Shown piece after piece: positions 22,023 to 35,868 of a stretch of 64,000 nucleotides of DNA; within the stretch, counting starts at the first letter, position 1, and each line of letters opens with the position of its first letter. The DNA is from Rotaria socialis (taxonomy: Eukaryota; Rotifera; Eurotatoria; Philodinida; Philodinidae), in the NCBI GenBank assembly GCA_905331475.1, contig CAJNYU010003169.1:1-64000 (forward strand). Reading direction: 5' to 3'. Under the pieces are notes generated by a model, which saw only the letters and a list, made by a program, of their open reading frames with translations, ran no database searches and was not told the origin of the DNA. Made by a program: the position numbers and the translations under genes.

Positions 22023-23189
22023 TCCTGATCGACCGTGTTTGGGATAGAAAATTTTTGATCCCGATGGGTTGTAGTCTCTCCTACATCGAATGTCGAATCT
22101 AGAAGAACTTTATTTGTATATTTCGATTTATCGTTGTAGTCATGGTAAAACATTTACTAATGAAAATAATTTGAAGAATGATAAAATTTGTCAAAATTAA
22201 AAAGTTCATGTTTAGTATTCATTCACATCTATTGATTGATTATTCGATTTCTTTTCCATCAAATTATTTCTTGTATTGATTATTGCCCAAAGGAAAATAT
22301 TAGTCGACGTCATATAGTATATTCGTATCCATCACAATCTTACAAATAGTTTTCCAGGTGGAAAAACGTCCTTTTGAACATGAATTTTTTATCCGAATTG
22401 GTAAAACATTTCCATTTTTTAAAATGTGGATTATACAAAATCAATCACCACAAATGTTAAATGAAGATAGTCCAAATTTACCAGGATGTAAATGTGAATC
22501 ACGAGAAGAAGCTAACATAGTGAATTCGTTTGCTAAAAATCTATCAATGTTAATTTTTCAAGTGAATGTGATTTTGTTTTATTTAAGGATGATGAGATCT
22601 TGAGAAGGCGAGCCAGGAAAATGAAAAAAGAGAAAAAAGAAGGAAGTACAGAGTAATATCTCAAGCGCAAAAAACTGACTAATGTGTATGTGTCATACCA
22701 ATCCATCGTTACGATTTTTTAACAAGCGCGCTAAGTGCATACAAAAGAAAAAAGAAAAAAAGTTTCTATATGGAGTGAACAACGATAGATATTAGAAGGA
22801 CAAAGCATAAAAGAAAACTTATTATCGCAAGAAAAAGAAAGAGAAAACATCAGAGACAAGCAAACAAGAATTGAACGGGATACGTATGTGAGAAACAAAA
22901 ATACTTGTTTGAATGTTGTTTTTTTAGAAAAAAAAATGTACATTGATCTCATTTTGTTTGATGCTCTTCTAATGTTTGGGAATGCTTTTGTTTTTTGCAA
23001 ACACTGTTTTATAAACATACATGCAAACGAAAAAAGAAAGAAAAAATATGGCTGTTAGACTATACTTAGGTGTATCACAGTCAGACGCTTTCGCATTTGG
23101 TATTTAGGTATTCCTGTGTCAGTTTCGAAAATATTCAATAGTGATACGCTAAACATGTATGCATACACACAGCCATCATGTTTTGTTTA

Positions 23190-26812
<3,623 letters not shown>

Positions 26813-28785
26813 ATCTTGAAAATATTGTATGTAAAAAGAAAACAAAGATATAAACAGGATTATAGATTAGATAGCTTCTTGTATGTATAAGGTTTCTTAA
26901 TATATATCTGCATCGTTTGAATAAGAAAAAGCAAATGAAAACAGTATGAAAACTGATCTAAAAATTAAAAAAACGATAACAATAACCTTTTATTGTTGAA
27001 AATCAATTGAACACCGTGGGAGTTTACACCTACGATGACTAATAAATAAATAAACATAAAACTGTCGTTTGCAGCAAGTAGCTTCGTTATATGATGACTT
27101 AACTGTTTCTTCTCTCTTGTGAACATGTAGCTATCCGTTTATATAATATGTGACATATTAATGCAGTTGTTTCTGTTTTTTGATTTGACAGTTGAAGTAA
27201 TAACGAATAGAGGTTGATCAATAAGGCGACAGGAGAGATTTGAACCAATCAGAGATCGAGATCTTGTCACGATGATTCACGCGACTAGGAAATCGAAGTA
27301 ACTAGAAAATGATGCATCTACTAATTGTTTCAAAATAAAATAAAAAGAGAGCGTATGCTTATCTAATTAACGTTTGATAGAAGAAAGATCTTCGCCAAAG
27401 GAAAAATAAATGTCGAAGTTGTCTAGAGGTTAATATTTGTCAATTGGCATAGATGAAAACATAATTGCAATGAAAACTTCATTTTTTCTGCAAATGTCAA
27501 GCTCTAGGAAACATCAAAGAACGTGTTGAAAGATAATATTTCCTATGCTTCTCAATGAGTCACAACACTCATTTTTTCAATGCTAAAGATAACAATTCTC
27601 TATCTTCTTTTTATCGCAATCGACTCGTTTATGTCGAAACGGATGACAGTTAAATTTCCTCGGAAACGATATCGAAATGTTAATTTGAAACTATGAATTT
27701 CTCTAGTTTTTATTTTTGAAACCAGTGAAAAAATTGTTTTTTAAGAACTAATAAATGACTTTCAAATTTTTTTGTAGGGTCAAATTCTCAAACTATAAAG
27801 GAAAAAAGCCAATTTATTGTTATGTCCTATTCATTAAAAATAAAGTATTTGATAACTACTTCAACAAACGCTTGCAAGATACTACTATAGTATGGTCTCC
27901 GAAGAAAAAAAAGAAAAATATCGACAACAATGATGTTTATCAATTCTTTCTTTGATTGGAGTCATCTCATATGCAAAATAAGAGTAACATCTGTTGTTAT
28001 TGTTGTTGCTTTTTTTCCTAGTATGCCATTAAATTGTTATCATTTGACCTTATTTCTATACATCAGGTGATTGGCATATTACTCAGGCTAAGTTTAAATT
28101 TGAGATACTTACACAATTAGGTGATAAGCGTACACATGGCCGATGAGAGAGTGAAAGTGTAAGAGAATTTTGTCGTTTTCGCTCTCTTTATAAGCGTTTA
28201 GCATTATTCATCTCGTTCTTTGTTGTCATAAACAGTGACAAAATGCATCGTTTTCTTTATTCTGTTGGAAGCGCATTTGACAATAAACTCTGCCGAAAAT
28301 TAATTCAGTCAATATTGAAAAAAAAACAGAGATTTTATCCTTCAGAAGAAAAGGAAAGGTGAAAAAATCAAGCAATAAACATAAAACGAGAATTTTTTTG
28401 TATTAAAGTCACAAAAGTACTCCGAGCACATGCTTCGAGTTTAGTCTGTACACGCTTTTTTTTACTGATCCTCTCAGTAATATGATATCTATCTGACCTA
28501 TAAATACAAGATCAATTGATAGGAACCTGCAGAGAAAATAATAGCCGATCTATTGAATTCTCATAGAAAAATATTATTGTTTCTATTCGAGTAACTACTG
28601 CAGCAGTTGAATTTTAAGAAAAAAAAGTCAAGCAGATTTTACAAACAGTAATAATAGGGACCACGATTAAAAGCTTCTATTATCAAACAAAACTATCGAA
28701 CATTGACGATGTTATATAAATTTTTTATTTCGAATAGATAAGAAAAAGAAAACGTTTATCAATGTTCGTTTTTTGAATTTATAAT
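26813..28785. other. SRPK 5' flank and intergenic spacer
   Basis: No gene supported. An open frame at 27755-27955 is Lys/Phe/Asn-rich and has no splice or family support. The right end is the 3' flank of the ADP-ribosyltransferase/TPR gene. Confidence 0.5.
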
Positions 28786-30897
28786 CTAAGAAGTCTGCTG
28801 AAGCTGTGTCAGATATTTCACATATGCTTTCGTTTCTGCATGATCGTTTCCATAGAAAGCTTGAACGATTGCAACAGCTTTTTCGACATATTGAATAGCT
28901 TTTTTATGAAGTTTAAGTGCTTCGTTTACTGTTGCTAAATTATAATAAGTCGATGCTAGTGAAGGATCATTTTGAGAAAATATTTTATGATCAAGTTCAA
29001 GTGTTTTATCGTAATAATTGGAAGCTTTTGCATAATCTTTCATTAAATAATACACTTCACCGATATTATGATACGTATCTGCTAATTCACGTCGAGCTGT
29101 TGGAAATTCTTGAAGTAAAATTTGAACGGCTTTCTCAAAATTTTGTTGTGCTTCAGAATACATTCTTTGTTTCAGAAAAACTTTACCAATGTTATTATGC
29201 TGTACAGGTACATTCAATTTCTCATGTTTTTCGATTTTCATAGCGCTTTTATATTGCTGTATTGCTTCATTAAAATCACCATTCTTTAGTAAAACATCAC
29301 CAAGATTAACATGTGTCGGTAGAAGCGTAGGATGAACCGCTTCTAAATATGTCAAATGAATATCGAGAGCAGTTCGATAATGTTCTATTGCCGAAGGATA
29401 ATTATTTTTAAGTTCATTTAAATGACCAAGTTCATGTTGAATAAAAGCACGTTCTTCACGATGCTTCTCTTGTGTTTGAGAAAAACAAAACTTATAGATA
29501 TTTTCTGCTACGTCATATTGTTTCACATCGACGAGAAGTTTAGATAATTTATACCATCCAGATAAGCCAAGTGTAACTTCGTCCATATAGTCCAAAATAT
29601 TTTTTACTTCTTCATCCTTTTTACCCAATGCTGTTAAATTAACTTGATATAAACGATCTTGACTTTTTTCTAATTTTTCAATACGAAATATTGTATTCAT
29701 GGAAAATAGAACTTCGCCTTCCGTGTTCGATAAGAAACTTAAATTATTTAAAGCAATATACGGTATTGTTGATGTGATCGGATCGATATCAATTCTAAAT
29801 ATTATAGCAATCATATCGGGATCATTACATAGTGTATTGGCAAATTTCACTGCAACATTTAATTCGAGAGTTGCTATTAAAAAATCATCAAAAGCTAAAA
29901 CACGACCTTCGCTTCTTTCGAGTTTTTCAAAGTCAGCAGTCTTGATGGCTGTTGTGCGAAAAACAGTTACTGGACTACGTTGATGATTATGCGTTTGTAA
30001 ATGAGATTTTTTAATATCTCTATTGAGATCTCGAATAAAGAATGCTAATTGACAAATGATTTCCAAATCTTTTTTATAAAATGCTTTTCTTAGCATATGA
30101 TATATACTAGATTTTCTTGTATACCACCATATAGGCGAATGAAGATTATAATTTTCTTCGAATGTATCAATAATATTTAATTGTTGATCGCTATTTAAAT
30201 AAAATTGTCGTGCGAAATCAGTATATTCTTTTCGAACTTTTTTATCATAGTTTATTTCTAAAATTGTACTTTTAATCATTTGTAAATAAACAAATTTTTT
30301 ATCTGAATCATCTAAATGCGCCATCGATACTTGTGAAAGAATGCTAATCGATGTTAAACGTTTATCGCATTTATTAATATCATACTTGATTGTCTCGCAA
30401 AGTTCTTTGATTTTCGTATGAATGCTTTTTATTTTCTTATATTCTTTTGTCCATTGTTCATGATTAGCTTTATTTCCGCAGAAAATATAAATGTGTTGAA
30501 CTTGATCTAAATTTTCTAAACGTGGTGCCATCTGTTGACCAAGTGAACCGGATACAATAAAATATATTTTTTCATCTTTCACCGAATTAATAAAATTAAA
30601 GCATTCGTCAGGATTAAAAAATGGTTGAATAATATTAGCAACACGATTAAATTGACCCATTAAACCATTGTTCAATTCGGTTTTTTTATCAAGTGAACCA
30701 TCGAGCCAGACTAGCACGGTATTTTCAACCAAACGTGGAGGTTTTGCATTTGTTGAAGAACTTGTTCTCTCATATTGAACTGGTTTATCAGCTAAACATA
30801 TCGGAATATTTCTATTGCGACCACCTTGTGATGTTTTCACCGATTTCGCTTGACTAAACGGCACGATACTATTTAGTGTCGAACTTTTTATTCCCAT
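28786..30897 (-). CDS. NAD-arginine ADP-ribosyltransferase with C-terminal TPRs
   Basis: Intronless, 703 aa. MGIKSS fits an N-myristoylation signal, so membrane attachment is possible. Residues ~58-174 form an alpha/beta domain (VLVWLD, IYFIVSGSLGQQMAPRL, HIYIFCGNKANHEQW) that also occurs alone in the protein at 52.4 kb. Residues ~250-415 are the ART fold: VFRTTA (Arg314), FLIATLELNVAVKFA (339-353) and EGEVLFSMNTIFRI, where Glu393-x-Glu395 is the ExE of arginine-specific transferases. The STS-type motif is degenerate: Ile341-Ala-Thr where Ser-Thr-Ser is usual. Residues ~445-695 hold about six kinesin-light-chain-like TPRs (HNNIGKVFLKQRMYSEAQQN, YHNIGEVYYLMKDYAKASNY). ART/TPR proteins are abundant in bdelloids (recall). 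Target and activity are unknown; the degenerate motif makes catalysis uncertain. Confidence 0.9.
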   Translation of the reverse strand: MGIKSSTLNSIVPFSQAKSVKTSQGGRNRNIPICLADKPVQYERTSSSTNAKPPRLVENTVLVWLDGSLDKKTELNNGLMGQFNRVANIIQPFFNPDECFNFINSVKDEKIYFIVSGSLGQQMAPRLENLDQVQHIYIFCGNKANHEQWTKEYKKIKSIHTKIKELCETIKYDINKCDKRLTSISILSQVSMAHLDDSDKKFVYLQMIKSTILEINYDKKVRKEYTDFARQFYLNSDQQLNIIDTFEENYNLHSPIWWYTRKSSIYHMLRKAFYKKDLEIICQLAFFIRDLNRDIKKSHLQTHNHQRSPVTVFRTTAIKTADFEKLERSEGRVLAFDDFLIATLELNVAVKFANTLCNDPDMIAIIFRIDIDPITSTIPYIALNNLSFLSNTEGEVLFSMNTIFRIEKLEKSQDRLYQVNLTALGKKDEEVKNILDYMDEVTLGLSGWYKLSKLLVDVKQYDVAENIYKFCFSQTQEKHREERAFIQHELGHLNELKNNYPSAIEHYRTALDIHLTYLEAVHPTLLPTHVNLGDVLLKNGDFNEAIQQYKSAMKIEKHEKLNVPVQHNNIGKVFLKQRMYSEAQQNFEKAVQILLQEFPTARRELADTYHNIGEVYYLMKDYAKASNYYDKTLELDHKIFSQNDPSLASTYYNLATVNEALKLHKKAIQYVEKAVAIVQAFYGNDHAETKAYVKYLTQLQQTS

Positions 30898-31434
30898 TTG
30901 CTGCTTTCTTTCACTGACTTGTTTTTTTTACGAGATAAAAATATCTGCTCGTCGTCATGCTTCAATGAAACATTATATTACATTTTTTTCTGATCACAGC
31001 ATGCTTCTAATTACCCAATCGCTTTTTAATCGAGAGTATTTCTTTTCGATTGTTTATGCTTATAACCGTTAACCCTATTTTGTGAAACACGATCTAAAAG
31101 GAGTGTTGAAGTATATAGGGTAAAAATTTGGGCCCACCCCGGCCCTCCCCCCACAGACCGAGAGAGAGAAATTATTTAATTGGCTAATTGGTTAATTAGT
31201 TAATTAATTTCTCTGTCACGGTCTGTGATGGCCTCTACCAACTCCATAGATAAAAATACAGACTGTGACCGAAAGGCTACATATATGATTACAGACATAT
31301 GGAGCTAGCCTACCGGCTATAAATAGATATTAGTAACGTTTTAGTGTAGATTACTGTATCTCTTTCTCTCGAAATATTAACTCGTCAATGTCGAAACAAT
31401 TTTTAAATATTTTAGCGAGAGAGTATTCTATCAA
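30898..31434. other. Non-coding spacer with a 76-bp palindrome
   Basis: 5' flank of the ART/TPR gene and left border of the Tc1/mariner relic. Contains the imperfect palindrome at 31152-31227. Confidence 0.55.
31152..31227. repeat. Long imperfect palindrome (CACAGACCG ... CGGTCTGTG type)
   Basis: CACAGACCGAGAGAGAGAAA at 31152 faces TTTCTCTGTCACGGTCTGTG ending at 31227. The outer ~27 bp of each arm match with about four differences; the centre is AT-rich (TAATTGGTTAATTA). It could be a terminal repeat or a solo foldback element. Confidence 0.8.
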
Positions 31435-32048
31435 TTGGAAATAAAGTACCATACAAGGTTGATCGAAATAAAAGATAATTTATCCAAAATGCACAATAAA
31501 TCAGTATCGATATTGATGATTAGCGGTCATCTTCATGAATTTGGTTATAAAAATGTTTTGCCTAAATCTACTCATATGTTAAGATCGAATGAAAAGAACG
31601 ACGTGTACAATGGGCTAAAAAGCATAAGAATTATGATTTCGCTGATACAATATTTCCAGATGAATCTTCATTTCAGCTTTTTCGTAATACTGTTCGTCGA
31701 CGGACAAAATTCTAATAAAGAATTAAAATGTTCGCCTAAAAATCGTCAAAAACTTCATATCCGGGGTACAATAAGTGTGAGGGGTGTATTAACCTGTCAC
31801 ACGTTTCGATGCAATCTCGATGGTCCATATTATGTTAGTATTCTTGACGATTATCTTCTTCCGGCTGCTAGACGTAAGTAATGAAAGAAAGCACAGTAGT
31901 GTCACTTGCTTACTCTTTCGTTTTAGACCAATTTGGTCAACACTGGCGCTTACAGCAGGACAATGGTCCTTAACATAGGAGTAATGTTTGTAAACAATTT
32001 ATTGACGACAATGCACCAAAGTTATTAGACTAGTCATCTATCGAGGTC

Positions 32049-33071
32049 TGGCCTCCGATTGCACTTGTTTAAAAATATAGGAATCGTTGGAGGATCAAGG
32101 TTGCCAAAAATAACGGATTTTCGATAAAAAATGACAAAAATATAGGATGTTTTATAAATAGTTTCTGTTGAATTATTTTGCTGTTTTTTAACTGTCCTGC
32201 TCGAAAATCGTTTTAATGAAGCTGTTGTAAACAGTTCAAACGTAGCCAAGATCCTTATGTATTTTTTTCTATGGAAATAAGCCGCTAATTCGAGGATCAT
32301 TATAAAAGTTTTTCACAAATCGATAAATAACAGTAAAGTAGGTCATAAGCTTTGAAAAAACAAATACATGAAAAAGACAAATACTATTCTCATAAATTAA
32401 AGGAGACGTTTCAGATTACGGACATGAGTTCCAAAAGAATTTCAACCTAATTTTATTGTCCTGATAATCAGCATTTATTGCTTATTATTTTCCACAAGTT
32501 TATTTTGTATTTTATCATAAATCAATTTTTTCTGGTAATAAATAAGTGTAAATGAAAATGCATATGCACAGGATGATGTAAACTTTCACGAGCTTTCAGA
32601 AGATGTCATTACTTTTAAAAAAATATGTTCTTTTGGTAACAGTATCTTCAAAATACAGAGTAAAGCTTATTTTTTCCAGGGGTATATATATACAGCTTTT
32701 ATATCTAACTAAAACCTCACTAAAAACCCGAAACTAGTACACGATCACTTTGTGAATGTTTTTTTTCTTTTGAACTATTTTGTATTTTGTACTTAGTATT
32801 AAACAATTTCTCAATCAGCCCACTAAATAGGCGAAAGGAAAAATACTATTTAAAACAAATGTCACAATAATACAAGAATTTGTCCAAAACACATGATTAT
32901 ACACATTAAAAGTTTTTTTCGTCTAAAGGCAATAGCAAAATTAAGAGGTTTTTGGAAATTTTCTACTTTCTTCGATAAAATATAGGAAAAATAGGAATTT
33001 TCATTAAAATATAGGACAAAAATAGGACGTTTTTGAAAATAGAGGAAATATAGGTCGAATCGCCGCCTAGA
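32049..33071. mobile_element. hAT-like non-autonomous element with 8-bp TSD
   Basis: Flanked by identical TCGAGGTC at 32041-32048 and 33072-33079. The ends are imperfect inverted repeats: the left starts TGGCCTCCGATTGCAC; the right, read inward, is TCTAGGCGGCGATTCGAC. The interior has repeated AAAATATAGGA phrases near both ends (32070-32150 and 32960-33040) and no coding frame of note. An 8-bp duplication with AGGCGGCG-type ends suggests the hAT superfamily. Confidence 0.7.
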
Positions 33072-33360
33072 TCGAGGTCGAGAACTCCCACACCGAATCC
33101 GATAGGAACTTGATAGTATCCTACCATCCGACAGAATCTTATAGGATTCCGGGTCGAGGAATTTACGTCGGAATCCATTGAACTTCAGATGATATCCAAC
33201 AGTGTTTCTTTGGAATTCATTGGAATCCGACACTCAGGATCCAACTTCGAATCCGATAATAGTTCTGTAGGGTTCGACAAAATCCGATAAGATCCTACTG
33301 GATGCGAGTCGGATCGGATGGGTTCCGATTGGTTTCCACTGTTGGATTGCTCGACCTGGG
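33072..33360. mobile_element. TA-flanked MITE made of degenerate GGATCCGA/GGAATCCGA motifs
   Basis: Lies inside the Tc1/mariner relic, with TA on each side (32039-32040 and 33361-33362) once the hAT-like insertion is discounted. Terminal repeats: left TCGAGGTCGAGAACTCCCAC; right, read inward, CCCAGGTCGAGCAATCCAAC, matching at 15 of 20 positions. The interior repeats AATCCGATA, GGATTCC, GGAATCC and GGATCGGATG on both strands. The hAT-like element inserted at its left end. Confidence 0.7.
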
Positions 33361-33675
33361 TAATAGTCCGGATGCAAATCCGATAGAACATATATGGTCG
33401 ATGGTGAAACGCAACGTGGAAAAAAGAAAACCTGTAAATACTGACGAGTTAGAACTTTTTTTTTAGCTGAAGAATTCAAAAATATTGATAATAATGTTGT
33501 GAAAAGTTGTGTGATGTCTATAAGAAAACGATGTTTATCTCTTATTGATTGTAAAGGTGAACGAATAAAATATTGAACTATGATGATATTCAATGTAGCA
33601 TATTATAGGCTATCAACTTCTATATGAAACGTTTAAACAGGGCTTCTGTTTAATCAACATTTTTCAGGTGAAAAA

Positions 33676-33769
33676 CCCAGGTCAAACAATCAGACAGTAG
33701 GATCTTCTATGATCGTATTTCTGATCTTATATGATCTTACAAGATCTGTGTCTGAGTTTTTGGCCTGGG
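33676..33769. mobile_element. 94-bp MITE with CCCAGG termini
   Basis: Left end CCCAGGTCAAACAATCAGAC faces a right end that reads CCCAGGCCAAAAACTCAGAC inward; only three of these 20 positions differ. The interior is dominated by GATCTT/ATGATC repeats. It shares the CCCAGGTC end with the right terminus of the MITE at 33360, so the two may be related. No clear target-site duplication. Confidence 0.75.
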
Positions 33770-33902
33770 AAGTCAAAAATGTTGAATTTCGATTATAAAC
33801 ATTTTTGTTGTGCCCAAGAAAAAGTGATGTTTGTCTCATTTTTCTTCTATGAGCGAACAGTTGGCATATCGAATTATGGGATCGTCTAGTGCTCGATCAG
33901 GG

Positions 33903-34475
33903 TATAGGCGGCGGAGCCATTAGGCTCGCGAGGCTCAAGCCTACCCCCTAGGTTGAAAGTGGGTAGGCTTGGTCTACTCTAAACTGGAAGTGGGTAGACC
34001 TTGATAGACTGAAACTGGAACAGATAAATGTTTGGATAGGCTGTTATATGCAAAATGGTTTTATTCTTGTTCAATTTTGGGGCTTTTCTAACAAATAATG
34101 CATTATTACAAGATCATTTCATATTTTCTCTACTAGTAACTCGTTCGCAATGAAGCATTAGTTGAACGTTTTTGGCATTAAAATTGACATCCAATTCGTA
34201 ATTCGTAATTTAAGATAGCTGAATTGTTTCTGTAACTTCCGTTTAAAATTACTTTTAAATCTAAGACACTCGAATAACATTACTCGTGCCGTGCAGAAAT
34301 GCGAGCTAAACAAAAATGATTAAAAGACGACCAAACTCGTATGCTTATAGTTTGCACTTAAAGTGCTTTTAGTCGATTTCAGTCTGACTTCAAGTCTATT
34401 TTTTTTTCAATGGTGAGACTTGATTTGTCCAAAACGTTGAGCCTACGCTAGATCGAAATCGTTCCGCCGCCTATG
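33903..34475. mobile_element. hAT-like MITE with ATAGGCGGCGGA terminal repeats
   Basis: ATAGGCGGCGGA at 33904-33915 is perfectly complementary to TCCGCCGCCTAT at 34463-34474. Flanks GATCAGGG (33895-33902) and GATCAAGG (34476-34483) match at 7 of 8 bases and look like a target duplication. No transposase. The same end motif occurs at 8505 and at the right end of the 32049-33071 element. Confidence 0.75.
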
Positions 34476-35868
34476 GATCAAGGCTATCCACCAAAGTATA
34501 AAAGAATTCGAAGAACACTGTCATAGCAGATGATATTTGTAGAAGAAGTTATGCAAGTCTTTTTGCAAATAGCTGTATATTACTATACACACTTTTTGTA
34601 TAGATAAAATACGGAAAATCGTAAATGGTCATATTGACATTTTTCTTTATCGACTGTTACTTGTAGATTAAAAGAACATATTGCCACTGTTAGGTTAAGA
34701 AGAAATCGTAATTATTATTCATCTTTTTATTTTTATCACTAAGAGTACTATAAAAAAATTGAATGGAGAAATTTTTTAAACATTTAAACTCGCTCAACAT
34801 AAATTCAGTGAATCATAAAGATGCATTACAAACAATAGCGAAGACCAAATTGCGGGAAAAACAACATATTTTTCTTCTTGCTGAATCATTAGTAAGACTA
34901 AATAATGTGTTCTAAAATGTAGCACATTATTAGAAGCATCCATCTAAAGTCAGCCATTAACCACTCGAGCCGTGCTAATGTGTCATAAAGCTTAACCATT
35001 GCATTTTCTACACATAGAACGGCACTAAAATAACCATTCTTTGCCAAGAATAAAAAGCCATGACATTCTACTATTGATATTCACACCTCTATTGCAAAAA
35101 GAGCTGCTTGCCTTGTTACATTTAATTAAAAAACTACATATTTTCAAAATGTTCTCTTAGATTTAAATCAATGTAATTAGCTTGAAAAGAGAAATTATTG
35201 ATATAAATCAATTCGTGACCTTCTTTTCTGAGAAGACAATGACCTGAATATATACATATTCCTAGACACGATTGCTTGTTCTTGATATCAATATAGACTG
35301 TAATGTTTACTACGATAATGACGTACATGTACTGCTTTGTATTAACACATATTCTCAAAGCTAAATTGATCTACAATCAAGTTGTGTGCAGACTACGAGG
35401 ATAAATCTTTCAGGTCGAATTTTTAGAAAATATTTATACAGAATGAATGATGATATTCCCTTGAATGGTATCATAGACATAGGAGAAAGAAAATAAACAA
35501 ACGAGAATTCTTTTACATAATCTCTTCTCATTCCAATTATGTAATTCCAGCGAGTGCTCATTATACGTTCGATCAAAGATGCCATCGAGCATAATTTTGT
35601 TTTGTGAACTTCAATAAAAGAAAGAAATATAGACAGAAACGAACAACTTTCTATCATTGTTGTTTGCTAGAAATCGCATAATCCTTTGAAATAAATATTT
35701 AATTAAAATATATTAAACTGAAACAATTTTATTTCTTAATTTATTATTAACGAACAGAAATAGTTAAACTGTACAGTAGAATATTCTTGCTAACGTTCTT
35801 GATGAAGAAAAGAAACAAATAAAATGAAGTCTATTTCTCTGTACAGCTTGATTTTATTTTTCCTTTCA

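Larger units (their letters stand above)
20337..23189. other. 2.85 kb gene-poor region with mobile-element debris
   Basis: No confident gene. Holds an inverted-repeat element (21035-21351), a GGAAACC-rich island (21451-21836) and a GGGTGTGG hairpin (21978-22022). A frame at 22358-22616 follows a plausible TTTTCCAG acceptor and contains CKCESREEANIVNSFAKN, possibly an orphan exon of an unknown protein, but no partner exon was found. Confidence 0.5.
31435..33576 (+). mobile_element. Tc1/mariner transposase relic, interrupted by nested insertions
   Basis: Three coding blocks read as one decayed transposase: 31435-31873, 31927-32040 and 33363-33576. Recognisable pieces are WAKKHKNYDFAD and FPDESSFQLFRNTVRRR (first catalytic Asp), GTISVRG, a DDYLLPAAR block, QQDNGP (second Asp), and SPDANPIEHMWSMVKRN (third acidic region) with a stop at 33574. 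Several one-base shifts and stops break the frame. Blocks 1 and 2 are separated by a 53-bp GT-AG intron-like gap (31874-31926). Blocks 2 and 3 are separated by 1.32 kb of inserted DNA bounded by TA. Joining across the insertion restores colinearity (LLD-stop-SSNSPDANPIEH). The copy cannot encode an active enzyme as it stands. Confidence 0.85.
33577..35868. other. Intergenic, with two small transposable elements
   Basis: No gene supported. The CCCAGG-end MITE (33676-33769) and the AGGCGGCGGA-end element (33903-34475) are listed separately. The remainder to 35.87 kb is AT-rich with only short frames. Confidence 0.55.
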
